A stretch of 64,000 bases of DNA, taken from Ascarosepion bandense. Its lineage: Eukaryota; Mollusca; Cephalopoda; Sepiida; Sepiidae. The first letter of the stretch is position 1, and every line of letters begins with the position of its first letter. This document shows, piece by piece, positions 53,812-64,000 of this stretch. The notes under the pieces are model-generated. The model was not told the DNA's origin. It did no database searches and saw nothing but the letters and a program-made list of their open reading frames with translations. The stretch is taken from the NCBI GenBank assembly GCA_037127315.1, contig JBBBDQ010001154.1:1530001-1594000 (forward strand), read 5' to 3'. The position numbers and the translations under genes are program-made.

Positions 53812-54050
53812 GTCATCCACATACAAGCCTGTTTTGTTGTATCACAGCTCATTAGTGTGGCTAGACTTTCATTTGTTTTCAGATGGGATCAAAACTTGAA
53901 CGATTTGGTGTCAGTCGGAGTCCTTACTTCCTAAGCCATAGGCACATGGAATGAGAGAAGGGAAATTCTAATATGTTATATATATGTGGTGTATACAAAA
54001 CGCCAGTCACTGGGAAAACTCAATTCATTACTGAAGAGATCCTTTTTACT
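53812..54050 (-). mobile_element. SINE family B copy with module M
   Basis: Contains TTAGTCATCCACATACAAGC, GTTTTGTTGTATCACAGCTC, the tRNA-like head complement (53915-53940, CTAAGCCATAGG) and, beyond it, AACGCCAGTCAC with CTCAATTCATTACTGAAGAG. The module is upstream of the head in element orientation. Confidence 0.7.
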
Positions 54051-54379
54051 CATTTAAAAGGAAGGTCACTTTTTTATTTATTTTTAAAGAGAAACAAGAT
54101 TTTAGCATCCACTACAGAATTTCAGGATGTTTTCATTGTATTTTTAATTTTATTTTTTTAATTTACTTTGGTCTAAAAAATTTGGTCAACAATTTTGAAA
54201 ATTTTTAAACATATTTACATGGGATATGAGGTTTGTTAAAATGTTACTGTTTTTGAAAAATATGTCTAAACTCTGAATGTTTCCAATACAAATCCAAATT
54301 CCTGCTCATTGGCCAGAGTTTGTTTTAAAGCCAGTTTTTTTATTTGTTTTTTTTGTTGCTGAAATCATTGAAAAATTTT

Positions 54380-54880
54380 GAGTCTTCGTTTTTTTTCTTA
54401 CTTTTTAAATCATTCACAATGTTTGAAAATGTTGTTCATCTTTTTATACTCTTTGATCCTCTTTAAATATTCTGCTTCTTCATTTTCTTCTCTATTTTGT
54501 TGTTCATTTTATTTTTTATTTTTCCTTCTTCTTTATTTTCTTCATTTTCTTCTTCTTTATTTTCTACTTTTTTATTTTTCTCTTTTTTATTTTCCTCTTT
54601 TTATTTTCTTCTTTTTTATTTTCTTTTTCTTTATTTACTTTTATATTTTCTCCTTTATTTTCTTCTTTATTTTCTTCTTAATTTTTTCTTCATTTTCTTC
54701 TTTTTCATTTTATTTTTTATTTTCTTCATTTTCTGCTTTTTTATTTTGTTCTTTATTTTCCTCTTTTTCATTTTCTTATTCTTTATTTTCTTCTTTGTTT
54801 TCTTTTTTACTTTCTTTTTTTTCATTTTCTTCTTTCATCAACCGAATATTGTTCTCTTGCATTACTATTTTTCATAGAGT
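54380..54880. repeat. Low-complexity TTTTCTTC tract
   Basis: About 500 bp built of TTTATTTTCTTC-like units. It creates long + strand open frames of Phe/Leu/Ser that are not real proteins. Confidence 0.9.
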
Positions 54881-54899
54881 TCATATATGTTTGCAAATC

Positions 54900-55845
54900 C
54901 CACTGACATAAACATATGATATACACTTGCACAAATATTTTTATTATTCAATCCCTACTCATTTCATAACCACGGACCAATGAAAAGTATAAAGTCGAGG
55001 TCAGGGAGATCTGCTCTGCAAGTCCATTCAATTTAATCCTGCATTAGTCACCTTGGATTTCTGAAAAATAGAGTTTGCTTCCCACAACAACTGCACCATG
55101 TTGCATGGTGTGCACCCTCACTGAGTCAGAAGAGTAGTGGGAGGAAACAAAAGAAAGAAAATGCCAACCATGAATTATGGGTACTTTACAAAATAGGGGG
55201 GAGCACAACATGTGACTAATACACGGCTAAAGTGGCAGAGTCATGCCAGTTCCCAGATACATGTCAGATACCAACAGTGAAAGTGAGGAACCTAGAACAA
55301 TATCCCCTTTTGCTCATGATGAAAAAAAATGTCAAAGTCGGATTATGTTAAAAGCTTGATTGGAAGCTACAATCAAAAAAGTCTTAGCCAATACTTTTCC
55401 TTCACATTCTCATAAGTTGTGCCTCTTGCCTGTTAAACTTATTGCTCCCAATAATGGCCTTCAATAACGTCCTCTACTTTAAGTGGATCTTGGGCCTTGT
55501 ATAGGGTGAAAGAAAAAGAAGAAAAACATCCATATACTGCTATACCTGTATAAATAATCTTGATTTTGCAAACAAAACATTTTGGAGGGATTTTTGCACT
55601 TGTTACAGGCCCTCCTCCTATTAAGCAGAGAAGATAAATATCTATCAGACATACACTAGAAATTTTAAGGTGGAAGGTGGCAAACATTTTACAAACTCTA
55701 TCAAGAGGTTGTGTAGCATGGTGGAGCAAGGGGGGATGTTGGCATTAAATTCCTACTGATTTAATTGACAACTGAAAAATTAAATATATAATTGAAAATG
55801 TCACACTTTATAGGAAATGAATAAAACATTTCTGAAATGTTAAAT
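54900..55845. other. Intergenic, no recognised feature
   Basis: Less AT-biased than its surroundings and possibly an old transposon, but no motif or end could be identified. Confidence 0.3.
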
Positions 55846-56160
55846 AACTAATTTATTTTCGTTGATATAGGCACCATGTTGATGAATGACTTTGCCAATG
55901 AACCTCTAAATTCATCAACTCATCTTTAAAAAAAATTTCATCCTTTGATGTGATAAACAGTTCAAAACCTTCAATTATTTCTTCCTTATTAAAGAATGTT
56001 TTATTTCGTATGAAAAGTTCATATTGCTTAAATAAGTAATAATCAGTAGGAGAGATATCAGGTGAATATGAAGGATGAGGCAAAATTTCATAATTCAGGC
56101 TGTGCAGATTTTGGATAGTTGATTGAAAAGTGTGCATTAAAAGTTCATATTGCTTAAATA
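55846..56160 (-). pseudogene. Mariner (SETMAR-like) transposase C-terminal relic
   Basis: A minus-strand frame of 94 residues contains LPHPSYSPDISPTDYYLFKQ and FIRNKTFFNKEEIIEGFELF, matching the last third of mariner transposases with the third catalytic aspartate in SPDxSPTDY. The N-terminal two thirds are absent. Confidence 0.85.
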
Positions 56161-56482
56161 AGTGATTTTCTGCACTATTGTAAGAACTGTAACCTTGAAA
56201 CTTCTGAATATCGTTTCTTATGTCTTTGTCTATGAGTGTATGAAATTTGATTAAAATCGGACCACTCTTCTATAAGCCGGTTTTTTCGATTATCGATTTT
56301 CGATATTTATCGGGGGTACCTCGACACAAAACCTAGCTAAGAACACTCGCAGATGCTTATAGCACAACTGTGTAAATTTTCAAGAAAATTGGTTTAGCCG
56401 TTTCGGAGCCTATAGGCAACGAACACACACACACACACACGCACACGCACACACTTCCATTTATAAATAAGTTTAGATTAGA
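56161..56482 (+). repeat. Unclassified repeat R, copy 3 (3' part)
   Basis: Starts at GATTTTCTGCACTATTGTAA, includes GGGGTACCTCGACACAAAAC, and ends TTTATAAATAAGTTTAGATT. The first half of the element is missing. It directly abuts the mariner relic. Confidence 0.85.
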
Positions 56483-56521
56483 CAATTAGGATGATTCAGT
56501 GTACATATATACCTATATATA

Positions 56522-56560
56522 TGGTATGTATGTATGTATGTATGTATGTATGTATGTATT
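56522..56560. repeat. (GTAT)n microsatellite
   Basis: About nine GTAT units. Confidence 0.9.
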
Positions 56561-56737
56561 ATCATTTATATGCATACTGGTGATATGTATACAATGTGCG
56601 ACAGAAATATCTACCATTTAATGGCGAGACATAAGCTAGATGAAAGCTTCATTGCCACTAATATCTTACCATTATGCAAGAGGTATTTCTGTGAGGTATT
56701 TCTGCTTTACCATATATATATATATATATATATATAT

Positions 56738-57043
56738 AGTCATCCACAGACAGATCTGTTTCACTTCATTACAGTTCATCAGTACAGTTCATTGGATTGC
56801 TTTTTACCCAGGTTTGAAACCGACCGAATTGGCGTCAGTCGGCGATTCTACCCCTGAGCTATGGGCGCTCTGTAGAAGGATATATATATATATATATATA
56901 GCCATCCGCAGACAGATTTGCTTCTCTATATCACAGCTCATCAGTACCGATTGCTTTTAACCAGGATTGAAACCCAACCGAATCGACATCAATCGGCGAT
57001 TCTACTATGGGCGCTCAGTAGAAGGAGGCAAACTTTTAGCGTG

Positions 57044-57095
<52 letters not shown>

Positions 57096-57433
57096 CACAC
57101 CATTAACTGAGAGTGTTCTAATTCATCACTGAATGAACGATGCGTAGATGCTACTGTTTTTTCAAAGTCTACCATTCTTCCAGAGTGCTCAATCAGGGTG
57201 CGAGAGTGTAAATAGTCATCCGCAGACAGATCTGTTTTGCTGTATCACAGCTCATCAGTTAGCCATCCGAATGCTTTTAGCCGGGATTGAAACCCGACCG
57301 AATTAACATCAGTCGGTGATTCTACCTCGATGGGCGCTCGGTTGAAGAAGGCAGACTTTTAGCGTGTTATATACAATATATAACATACGCCAGTAGCTGA
57401 GAGTGTTCTAATTCATTACTGAATGAACGATGC

Positions 57434-57440
<7 letters not shown>
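56738..57440 (-). mobile_element. Three SINE family B copies in a partly duplicated array
   Basis: B tails begin at about 56738, 56901 and 57213. Each has GCAGACAGAT, GATTGAAACCC-type B box complement, and TCAGTCGGCGATTCTAC or similar at the head. The second and third units also share TTTTAGCGTG followed by TGAGAGTGTTCTAATTCAT (57107 and 57390), the module M region, so they are a tandem segment duplication. Confidence 0.8.

Positions 57441-57477
<37 letters not shown>
57422..57477. repeat. (TA)n microsatellite
   Basis: Uninterrupted TA run after the third SINE B unit. Confidence 0.9.
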
Positions 57478-57480
<3 letters not shown>

Positions 57481-57804
57481 ATAGTTTGGGAAACAACTTA
57501 TCTTTTATGCATGTTTCATTAAAAATGACATAGAAGGTATTGTGGTTATATCATTTTTCATGTGATCTTATGGTTTCTTTTTCCTTTGAGGACCTAAATT
57601 ATGCAGAAATTATTAATAAAACAAAGAAAAATCTAACACTTAATAATATTAACTATAAACACGTCAACAACATGGTTACCCTGTTCGGAATTGAACCCAC
57701 ACACGATTCTCCACCCATACGTAAACACTATACATATTCAGTCACATCTTTTTATTCAAGTTGAAAGAAGCTGAAGAATATTTCCATCCTGTGATGTCAA
57801 CAAA

Positions 57805-59045
57805 ATGGACGCATCATTAAAGGAAAAATCTGAAGAAATTGAAAAATTTCTTTCTAATCCGAAAAACGAATTTCCACGCGTGTTTTCTGAACGTCTCAGA
57901 CAATGCATGAAAACCGAGGTCAGGTTCGAACTTAAAGACAACGTAAGAGAAGCATTCAAGCCAAAAAGGAGCGTATTATTTTAAGCTGTAGATTCCGTAA
58001 ATCAAAAACAGAAACAATTAGAGAAAATGGCTGCAATTTCTAAAGTTGAATTGGGCAGCGCCTACAATTTATGCAAGGAAAAAGAACAAAAAGATCCGAA
58101 TTTGTGCCGATTTGTCAACTGGATGAAATGACTGTTTGAAAGACTACACAAATCCTTTACCTTCACCGGAGAGTATTTTTCTAAGCAAAGTGGCAAAGTG
58201 TTTTCTAAAATAGATCTTCCCGACGCATATCTAAAAGTTAAAGTGGAGAAACATTACTCAAAATTAGCAATTTATACACACAAGTGACTCTACAAGCTAA
58301 ATCGTCTCCCGTTTGGGTTAAAGGTAGCTCCCAGTTTGTTTCAACAAATAATGGACACTATGTTAGCTGGGTTAGAACTTGCCATAGCGTAACTGGACGG
58401 CATCCTGCCAAAGAGCGCAACCAACGAACAACACAAACAACATATCAAGGCGGTGTTCCAGAAGATTGATGAATATAGTTTCAAGCTAAGTTCAGACAAA
58501 TGCGACTTCTTCATGAAGTTGATATATTATTTGAGTCAAATAATCGACGAAAATGGAAGAAAACCGGACCCGGATAAGGCCCAAGCTATTAAAAATATGT
58601 CACCACCAACGACGTCACTAATATTCAGGCGTGTTTAGACTTAACCAAATATTATCTACATTCCTAAAATATATGATTTTAGAGCCCTACTGAATAACTT
58701 ATTGAAAAAGAGTGCAAAATGAATTTTATTTAAAGAATTCGAAGATGCTTTATAGAAAATAAAAAAACTGTTTGGTATCAAATTTATCGTTAGGCATTTT
58801 GACCCTAAAAGAAGAAATAATTTTAGAATCTGACGCTAGGAACTATGGGATCGGAGCGGTAATTCTAAATAAGTTTGAAGATGGGACTACAAAGCCCATA
58901 GGCCATGCTTCCAGAACCCAGCTTCCTGAAGAAATAAGTTACAGCTAGATCGAGAAAGAAAGCCTGGCCATGATTTCAAAATATTCAAAGATTAATCCAT
59001 GGAAAGACATTTGCACTGCAGACGGATCATAGACTGTTGTTAACA
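57805..59045 (+). pseudogene. Gypsy-type LTR retroelement pol: reverse transcriptase and RNase H, broken
   Basis: Decayed + frames in order: EFPRVFSERLRQCMKTEV (pre-RT), KVFSKIDLPDAYLKVKVE (RT palm), LNRLPFGLKVAPSLFQQIMD, then a damaged YxDD region (near 58387-58405), DEYSFKLSSDKCDFFM and IIDENGRKPDPDKAQAI. The RNase H part (about 58810-59045) has LESDARNYGIGAVILNKF and LQTDHRLLL. Several stop codons and frameshifts are present. It matches Ty3/Gypsy pol order. No LTR could be assigned. Confidence 0.85.
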
Positions 59046-59760
59046 ACTAATGGATCAAGAAAGGGTATACACACGCACATTTATGACACCGTCACCCTCC
59101 TGTCTCTCGGTGTATATTGCGTGTTGCGTGCGTTAACTGGCTGTAAGTTAGTCGCACCTGAGTTTGCAGCTGTTCGCTTTCGTTCCGCCCCCCCCCCCCC
59201 AGGTGATCGAAGATGTCAAATGATCAGTCGAAGATCTTTCACTTTCTCTGCTACGCTGTGATTTCTGATCTCAGAGAAAGCTACAGACCTGCGAAAAAAG
59301 GACGGTTGTCTTCGTGCTGCATTCCTCGACTTTTGAAAAAATTTACCGATAATTTTTCCCTTTCAGACGATCCTTTATTTTTTCTCCGAGAGAGAAAGGG
59401 ACAACAAGCCAGAAGAAAGAAACAGACTTCTCTTCCTTTCGCATGGTCCTCTGTTTATTGCTAAATTGTTATCAGTTGATGTAATTTCGTAAATGCCCAT
59501 TGTTTTGCCTCTCTCTTTCTCTCGGACAGCTCAGCGCTTATTTCCTTCCCCACTCTTTCTCTCTGTCTCTCTCAGCCCTTCCTAAGAAAAGGAAAGAATA
59601 TATACACAGTTATTCTTCAAATATCTATTCCTGGGTTCGAATCCAGGGTCCGTCGATACTCATTTTAACGTGTGTGCATAAGAAACACTTACAGTGTTAC
59701 ACATTGCTAACATTTTACAGCGCTGGGAAATAATCTTGTTAAACTACGATTTTAAGATGG
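59046..59760. other. Foreign stretch interrupting the Gypsy pol
   Basis: GC-richer than its surroundings, with a C run at 59190-59200 and CTCTCTTTCTCTC tracts. It separates RNase H from integrase where family members are continuous. It contains CCTGGGTTCGAATCCAGGG (tRNA T-arm-like, 59630-59650). It could be an LTR or other insertion; ends are not defined. Confidence 0.35.
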
Positions 59761-60110
59761 AATACCTGCTCTCGAAGGAATTTCATATAAGTCATTTGGG
59801 CATGTCAAGAATGAACTCATTAATGCGTAGCTATACGTATTGACCTAGGAACAAGAGTGTAGGGGTTGTCAACTTGCGGCAAAAGCACCACCAATGAAAA
59901 TTCAGCCATGGTCTAAAACGGATCTCCCATGGATGAGGTTACACATCGAATACGCTGGACCAATAAATGATGACAACTACCCTATAATCGTGGACATTTT
60001 CTCCAAGTGGCCTGAAATATTCAAGTGTAGACATTCAACATCAGCAAATACTATAAATGTACTAAACAAACTTTTTTACGCACAGGCATTCAAGGGAAAT
60101 AACTAAGTAA
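59761..60110 (+). pseudogene. Gypsy-type integrase fragment
   Basis: Decayed frames: EFHISHLGMSRMNSLMRS (zinc-finger part of integrase) and then WSKTDLPWMRLHIEYAGPIN with IIVDIFSKWPEIF (start of the catalytic core, with D in the EYAGP and VDIFSKW motifs). Truncated at about 60110. Confidence 0.8.
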
Positions 60111-61228
60111 TGAATTTCTAGAGTTTTCTTTCTTGTTTCTCTCCAGAATTACTAACTTTTAATTCACCACACACAAGCCCGTCATAAAGATGCATTTGGT
60201 GAAGAACGGAATCATTATACAAGAAAATTTGTTTCCATGAAACAAGAAAATTTGTTCTCAGAAAAAAAAAAAAAATCAAAACGCTACCGTAGGCGCATTC
60301 GCATTTCATAACTTTTTCTTATTTTATATTTGCTAAAAAAACGTACTTTTTAATGAGAAGATAACCGCTACTAAAGAATAATTTGGCAGAGTTATCTCCC
60401 TTGTGTCAATTTCCGCAGTCAACTCATTTCGAAGGTCAGTAGTTTGGAAATTAATTATTATTAGATAAACCATTCTGCGATTATGAAATAATAAAATAAA
60501 ATAAAGATGTCTCAGTAAAGGTTTAGGCTAGCACATACAATGTCATTAACACTGTTAAGGCCTCATATGTATAGAAATTTAGGTTTAAATTTTTACATGT
60601 CACAAGGCCATTTCCTAAAAAACTTCCTAACTAAATTTCTGCATTCCAAGAATTATTTTATACGGTTGAAACCATTTATGAAATTAGCAAATGGTACATT
60701 GAATAAAATGGTTAAAGCTTTATTTGTATTTATAAAAGTGTATTAACAAATAACAAGAATTATATACTTTGTACAGACGTTGAATGTGTCTGATTAAAAA
60801 TGTCCTTTATTCTCTGCATAGGATTGTGTTACAGCAATTGAGGTAAGTTGTGAAGTTCTTTGTCACTGGAAGATTTATCAGTGTCATATGTATGTTGTCA
60901 TAGAAATAATATTGTTAGAAGATTGGTGAAAATTTCTGATTCCTTTGATAAGTTCATTTTTGTAAAGTTTAGAAGAATGATTAGTAAGAGAAAGTGAGTT
61001 GGTCTTACTTGTTGTGCGTGTTAAGATTCTGGTGCCAACTGTAGTAATTCATACACGTATTATTTAAAGAAATAAAAAGGCATCTACTTGCGTCTCGCAA
61101 TTAGTGCGGGTGTGTGAGAGAATTGCTTGATATTAAAGAATGCGAACCCCGCAATAGCATGCATATACATCCCGTAAAAGAGCGGGAAAGCAAGATTATC
61201 ACGTGATTGTCGAGTATGTATATGCACA
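60111..61228. other. Intergenic, no recognised feature
   Basis: AT-rich sequence. The open frame at 60540-60746 has no recognisable domain. Confidence 0.35.
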
Positions 61229-61701
61229 ACTAGCAGTATAGCCCGGCGTTGCTCGGGTGTAATGAAAGCTTTAAAACTAATCCATGGTCTTGGATCCCAG
61301 ACTCAGCCTAAAATATATTTTTGTGAATTTTGGTGAGAATCGGATAAAAATTGTGGATTTGTATAAAGGATATACAGACAGATAAACAGACACACACACA
61401 AACATCTTGCCTTATATATATATATATATATATATATATTATCGATTTTCTGCACTATTATAAGAACTGCAACCTTGAAACTTCTGAATATCGTTTCTTA
61501 TGTCTTTGTCTATAAGTGTGTGAAATTTGATTAAAATCGGACCACTCCTTCTGTAACCCGATTTTTTCGATTATCGATTTTCGATGTTTATTGGTGGTAC
61601 CTCGACACAAAACCTAGCTAGGAACACTCGCAGACGCTTATAGTACAACTGTGTAAATTTTCAAGAAAATCAGTTCAGCCGTTTCGGAGTCTATAGGTAA
61701 C

Positions 61702-61745
<44 letters not shown>

Positions 61746-61776
61746 AGACAAAATTCCATTTATAAATAAGTTTAGA
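61229..61776 (+). repeat. Unclassified repeat R, copy 4
   Basis: Starts AGCAGTATAGCCCGGCGTTG, with a shortened first half, then (TA)n and the conserved block CTTGAAACTTCTGAATATCG to TTTATAAATAAGTTTAGAT, with a (CA)n inside. Confidence 0.85.
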
Positions 61777-61906
61777 TAGATGAGTGAATGTAGTTGCGCG
61801 GAAATACACGTGACTCTAAGACTGTGAGAGAGAAAACTCGTTTTGAATAATTGAACTAGCATTAAGTAGATGAAATCTCCCGAAAGATTCAAGTCTGTTG
61901 ACGTCC

Positions 61907-61985
61907 GACAATTGTATATCGGGGTCGCCGAAGACAATTGTATATCGGGGTCGCCGAAGACAATTGTATATCGGGGTAGCCGAAG
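61907..61985. repeat. 26-bp tandem repeat, three copies
   Basis: GACAATTGTATATCGGGGTC plus GCCGAA, three times, nearly perfect. Confidence 0.9.
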
Positions 61986-62239
61986 ACAAAAGTAATCGCA
62001 ATATAGTTACTTCCTTCTGGTTTTTGCTGTTCTTGATTGGTTTGCTGTGATGCGCACGTGACAGGCAGATTTACTACTGCAAAAACATTCATCCATCTGT
62101 TGGCTGATTTCTGTTTAAATCCGACGTAAAATTGTAAGCAGTCTTCTAAAAAAAATGTTCACTCTTGTTATATCACTACTTTCCACTCATTTTCGATGAC
62201 TAACATTTAAACTGAATTTTCAAAAATTAAAAAGTTAAA

Positions 62240-62612
62240 GTTGGATGATAGAGACTTGCAAACCGGGTTGGACATTGCGCCTTCATCGAGCACTCGAGAA
62301 TTGGTTGATGAGCTTGGAGTTGGCAAATCGACAATTCACCGACATTTGAAGCAACTTGATTTTGTTCACAAAAAGCCGCGCCAAGATCCGCACGAACTCA
62401 CCGAAGCACAAGCGAACAGACGAAAGCGTGACAAGAATTCTTTGTTTCGAAGCCGGCTGAATGGTACTTTGACCCGATCCGAAAGCTTGCAGATCGATGG
62501 CAGAAAGTCTTGGAAAATGATGGTCTTTATTTTGAGCAATAATTGTTGTTGTTTTTGCGAGTAAAAGTTCAATTTTTTGCAAGTGTTTAGGAACTTTTGG
62601 GACAACCTAATA
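62240..62612 (+). mobile_element. Internally deleted mariner element
   Basis: A + frame encodes the N-terminal helix-turn-helix (STRELVDELGVGKSTIHRHL). After a large internal deletion and a frame change, the C-terminal end (RWQKVLENDGLYFEQ) is followed by the 3' inverted repeat GAACTTTTGGGACAACCTAA (62591-62610), then TA. The complete left inverted repeat was not found. Confidence 0.85.
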
Positions 62613-63244
62613 AAATGTTTCTTGAAACTTTTATTTTAATTTTAATTGAAAGCTAAATTATTAAATTTACTATTTCCAGTAAGCAAAATATTCTGGTGTA
62701 TTTCAAATAGAAATTATATTGACTGAAATGTAATATTTAAATTTTTTTTTAAAAATCTTTAAATTTTTCGGCCATTTTTAAGCGATCGACACAATTGTAA
62801 ACAAAAGTTAATTCTCGGTTTTAAAAATTTAACAAAAATAAAATATACATCTGTGACACGTTATTTTTGGGCAATTAGCAAAATTAATGTTAGATTAATC
62901 TGATTTAGACAAATATTAATTATTTATAGCATGAAATTTAGAATAAAAATATTTCTTCAAGACTGAGTTCAAATTTCTGACCTTTCCACCGTATGTGTTA
63001 GCAGATTTGACAGATGCGAGATAAGATAATTGTATGGCGATCACAAATGACATAAATGTACAATTTTTTTCCTGAAAGGGAAGAAACATTGAAACACATG
63101 ACTTTTTATTTTACGCATAGAAATTACCATACACAAAAAAGACACAACTTCAAATACGCACAAAAAAACTTAAAATTATTTTTAAAATAGGAAAGCATGA
63201 CGATTTGTATTAACTTTTCAATTTTCGATTAGTAGACATAATTC
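62613..63244. other. Intergenic, AT-rich
   Basis: No feature recognised. Confidence 0.4.
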
Positions 63245-63615
63245 CCTGTTTAGGATGTGGTTTTCGGCTTTCTCTCTTCGCCCGGTTCACACTCCACCCA
63301 TGTCTTTATTGAACAGGTTAAGAGGCTCATCCCTTGTTCCCTGTTTAGGATGTGGTTTCCGGCTTTCTCTTTTCAAACCTTCTCACTTTGTTTTTTTTTA
63401 TTTTTCAATTTGAGTAGACAGATCTATCTATCACCCGGTTCACACTCCACCCTCGTCTATTGCACAGGTTAAGAGGCTCATCGTTTGTTCCCTGTTTAGG
63501 ATGTGGTTTACGGCTTTCTCTTTTCCAACCTTTTCACTATTACGTAGCCCCCTGCACATCAGTGGCGTTACCGCCTTGCTCGGGGTGATACGATTAAAAA
63601 AAAAAAAAAATAATT
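63245..63615 (+). mobile_element. LINE/SINE 3' tail with internal tandem modules
   Basis: The module CCCGGTTCACACTCCACCC... through CCCTGTTTAGGATGTGGTTT and CGGCTTTCTC is present in two full and one partial copies. The tail GTAGCCCCCTGCACATCAGT and GGGGTGATACGATTAAAA ends in an A run at about 63612. It is closely related to 6770-6985. Confidence 0.75.
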
Positions 63616-64000
63616 TTTACTTAATAAGTTCATAAGCTAACCCCAAAAATCTTTGAAGTATTTTAAAAATATTTTTGAGACTTTATAAATTATCATAGTT
63701 AAAAAAATGAAAACAATTCTTTTAAAATTTCATTATTCATCGAAAAGATTTTCTTCAGACTATAATGTATTGCATAATTTATATTATTTATTAAAGTAAT
63801 TAAAAGCTTATCAAATTAAATAATGTCAGAGTTATATAGCATGATTTATTTTATTATTAGGAGAAGATTTTCAGAAATAAAGACAAAATTAAAAAATTAA
63901 TAGATGCTTTACATTCCTCAATGAATCCTGCGTTTAACTAATAAAACCAATTTTCCCAACAAAATTTAATTTCTTAAGATTTCATTAATTTAGGTGTGTG
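63616..64000. other. AT-rich end of window
   Basis: No feature recognised. Confidence 0.4.

Noticed and set aside
54378..54911. 177-residue + strand open frame
   Set aside because: It is produced by a TTTTCTTC low-complexity tract; only Phe, Leu, Ser and Tyr dominate and no domain is present.
55439..55729. 96-residue minus-strand frame
   Set aside because: No recognisable motif; probably chance in an old repeat.
56019..56161. Repeated AAAGTTCATATTGCTTAAAT as a target duplication of repeat R
   Set aside because: Both copies lie on the same side of repeat R (56019 and 56139), so they cannot be its flanking duplication; a local duplication in the mariner relic is likelier.

Overview
The window looks like gene-poor, AT-rich animal DNA, most likely from a cephalopod mollusc and probably an octopus-type genome. 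This is an inference. It rests on one intron-rich animal gene spread over more than 36 kb, very many (TA)n and (CA)n microsatellites, tRNA-derived SINEs ending in a CAGTCAGTTAAGTGCC-like tail, two 5S rRNA-like copies close to the animal 5S sequence, and dense decayed LINE, mariner and Gypsy relics. No bacterial-style gene organisation, operon or CRISPR array is present.

The only cellular gene I can support is a GTPBP2-like GTPase on the + strand. Nine exons were placed by hand from splice sites and reading frame: 3443-3542, 6016-6213, 10505-10679, 15665-15881, 18532-18667, 28370-28428, 33448-33619, 39179-39340 and 40046-40210. Together they encode the last 460 residues and the stop codon. They include the complete GTPase domain and the two following beta-barrel-type domains. 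The N-terminal part lies upstream of the window. A poly(A) signal sits at 40514.

The introns are packed with repeats. The first stretch (1-3442) has a long-range inverted repeat enclosing a 5S rRNA-tRNA composite SINE. The next introns hold a 33-bp minisatellite, LINE tails, two piggyBac-type MITEs with TTAA borders, an unclassified long repeat, a mariner relic, a 29-bp minisatellite, and a cluster of foldback palindromes (13.4-15 kb). The 15.9-18.3 kb interval holds four overlapping 3' fragments of one LINE family. The largest intron (18.7-28.4 kb) carries a LINE copy, a reverse-transcriptase element of R2-like appearance, a hAT-type element with its target duplication, and SINEs. The last introns contain a 2.8-kb antisense LINE, a 573-bp palindrome built from two type-II tRNA-like arms, an RTE-type LINE, a 1.3-kb minisatellite next to an exon, and a pogo-like MITE.

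Downstream of the gene (40.5-64 kb) I see no cellular gene. It contains LINE and SINE copies, three near-perfect palindromes, a short solo-LTR-like element with a 5-bp target duplication, a second 5S-tRNA composite, several mariner/Tc1 relics, a broken Gypsy-type pol region (57.8-60.1 kb) and low-complexity DNA. The most unusual signals are the composite 5S-tRNA SINE (two independent copies), the density of long near-perfect foldbacks (many inside GTPBP2 introns, so expected to form double-stranded RNA), and SINE-like units with a conserved extension upstream of the tRNA-like promoter.
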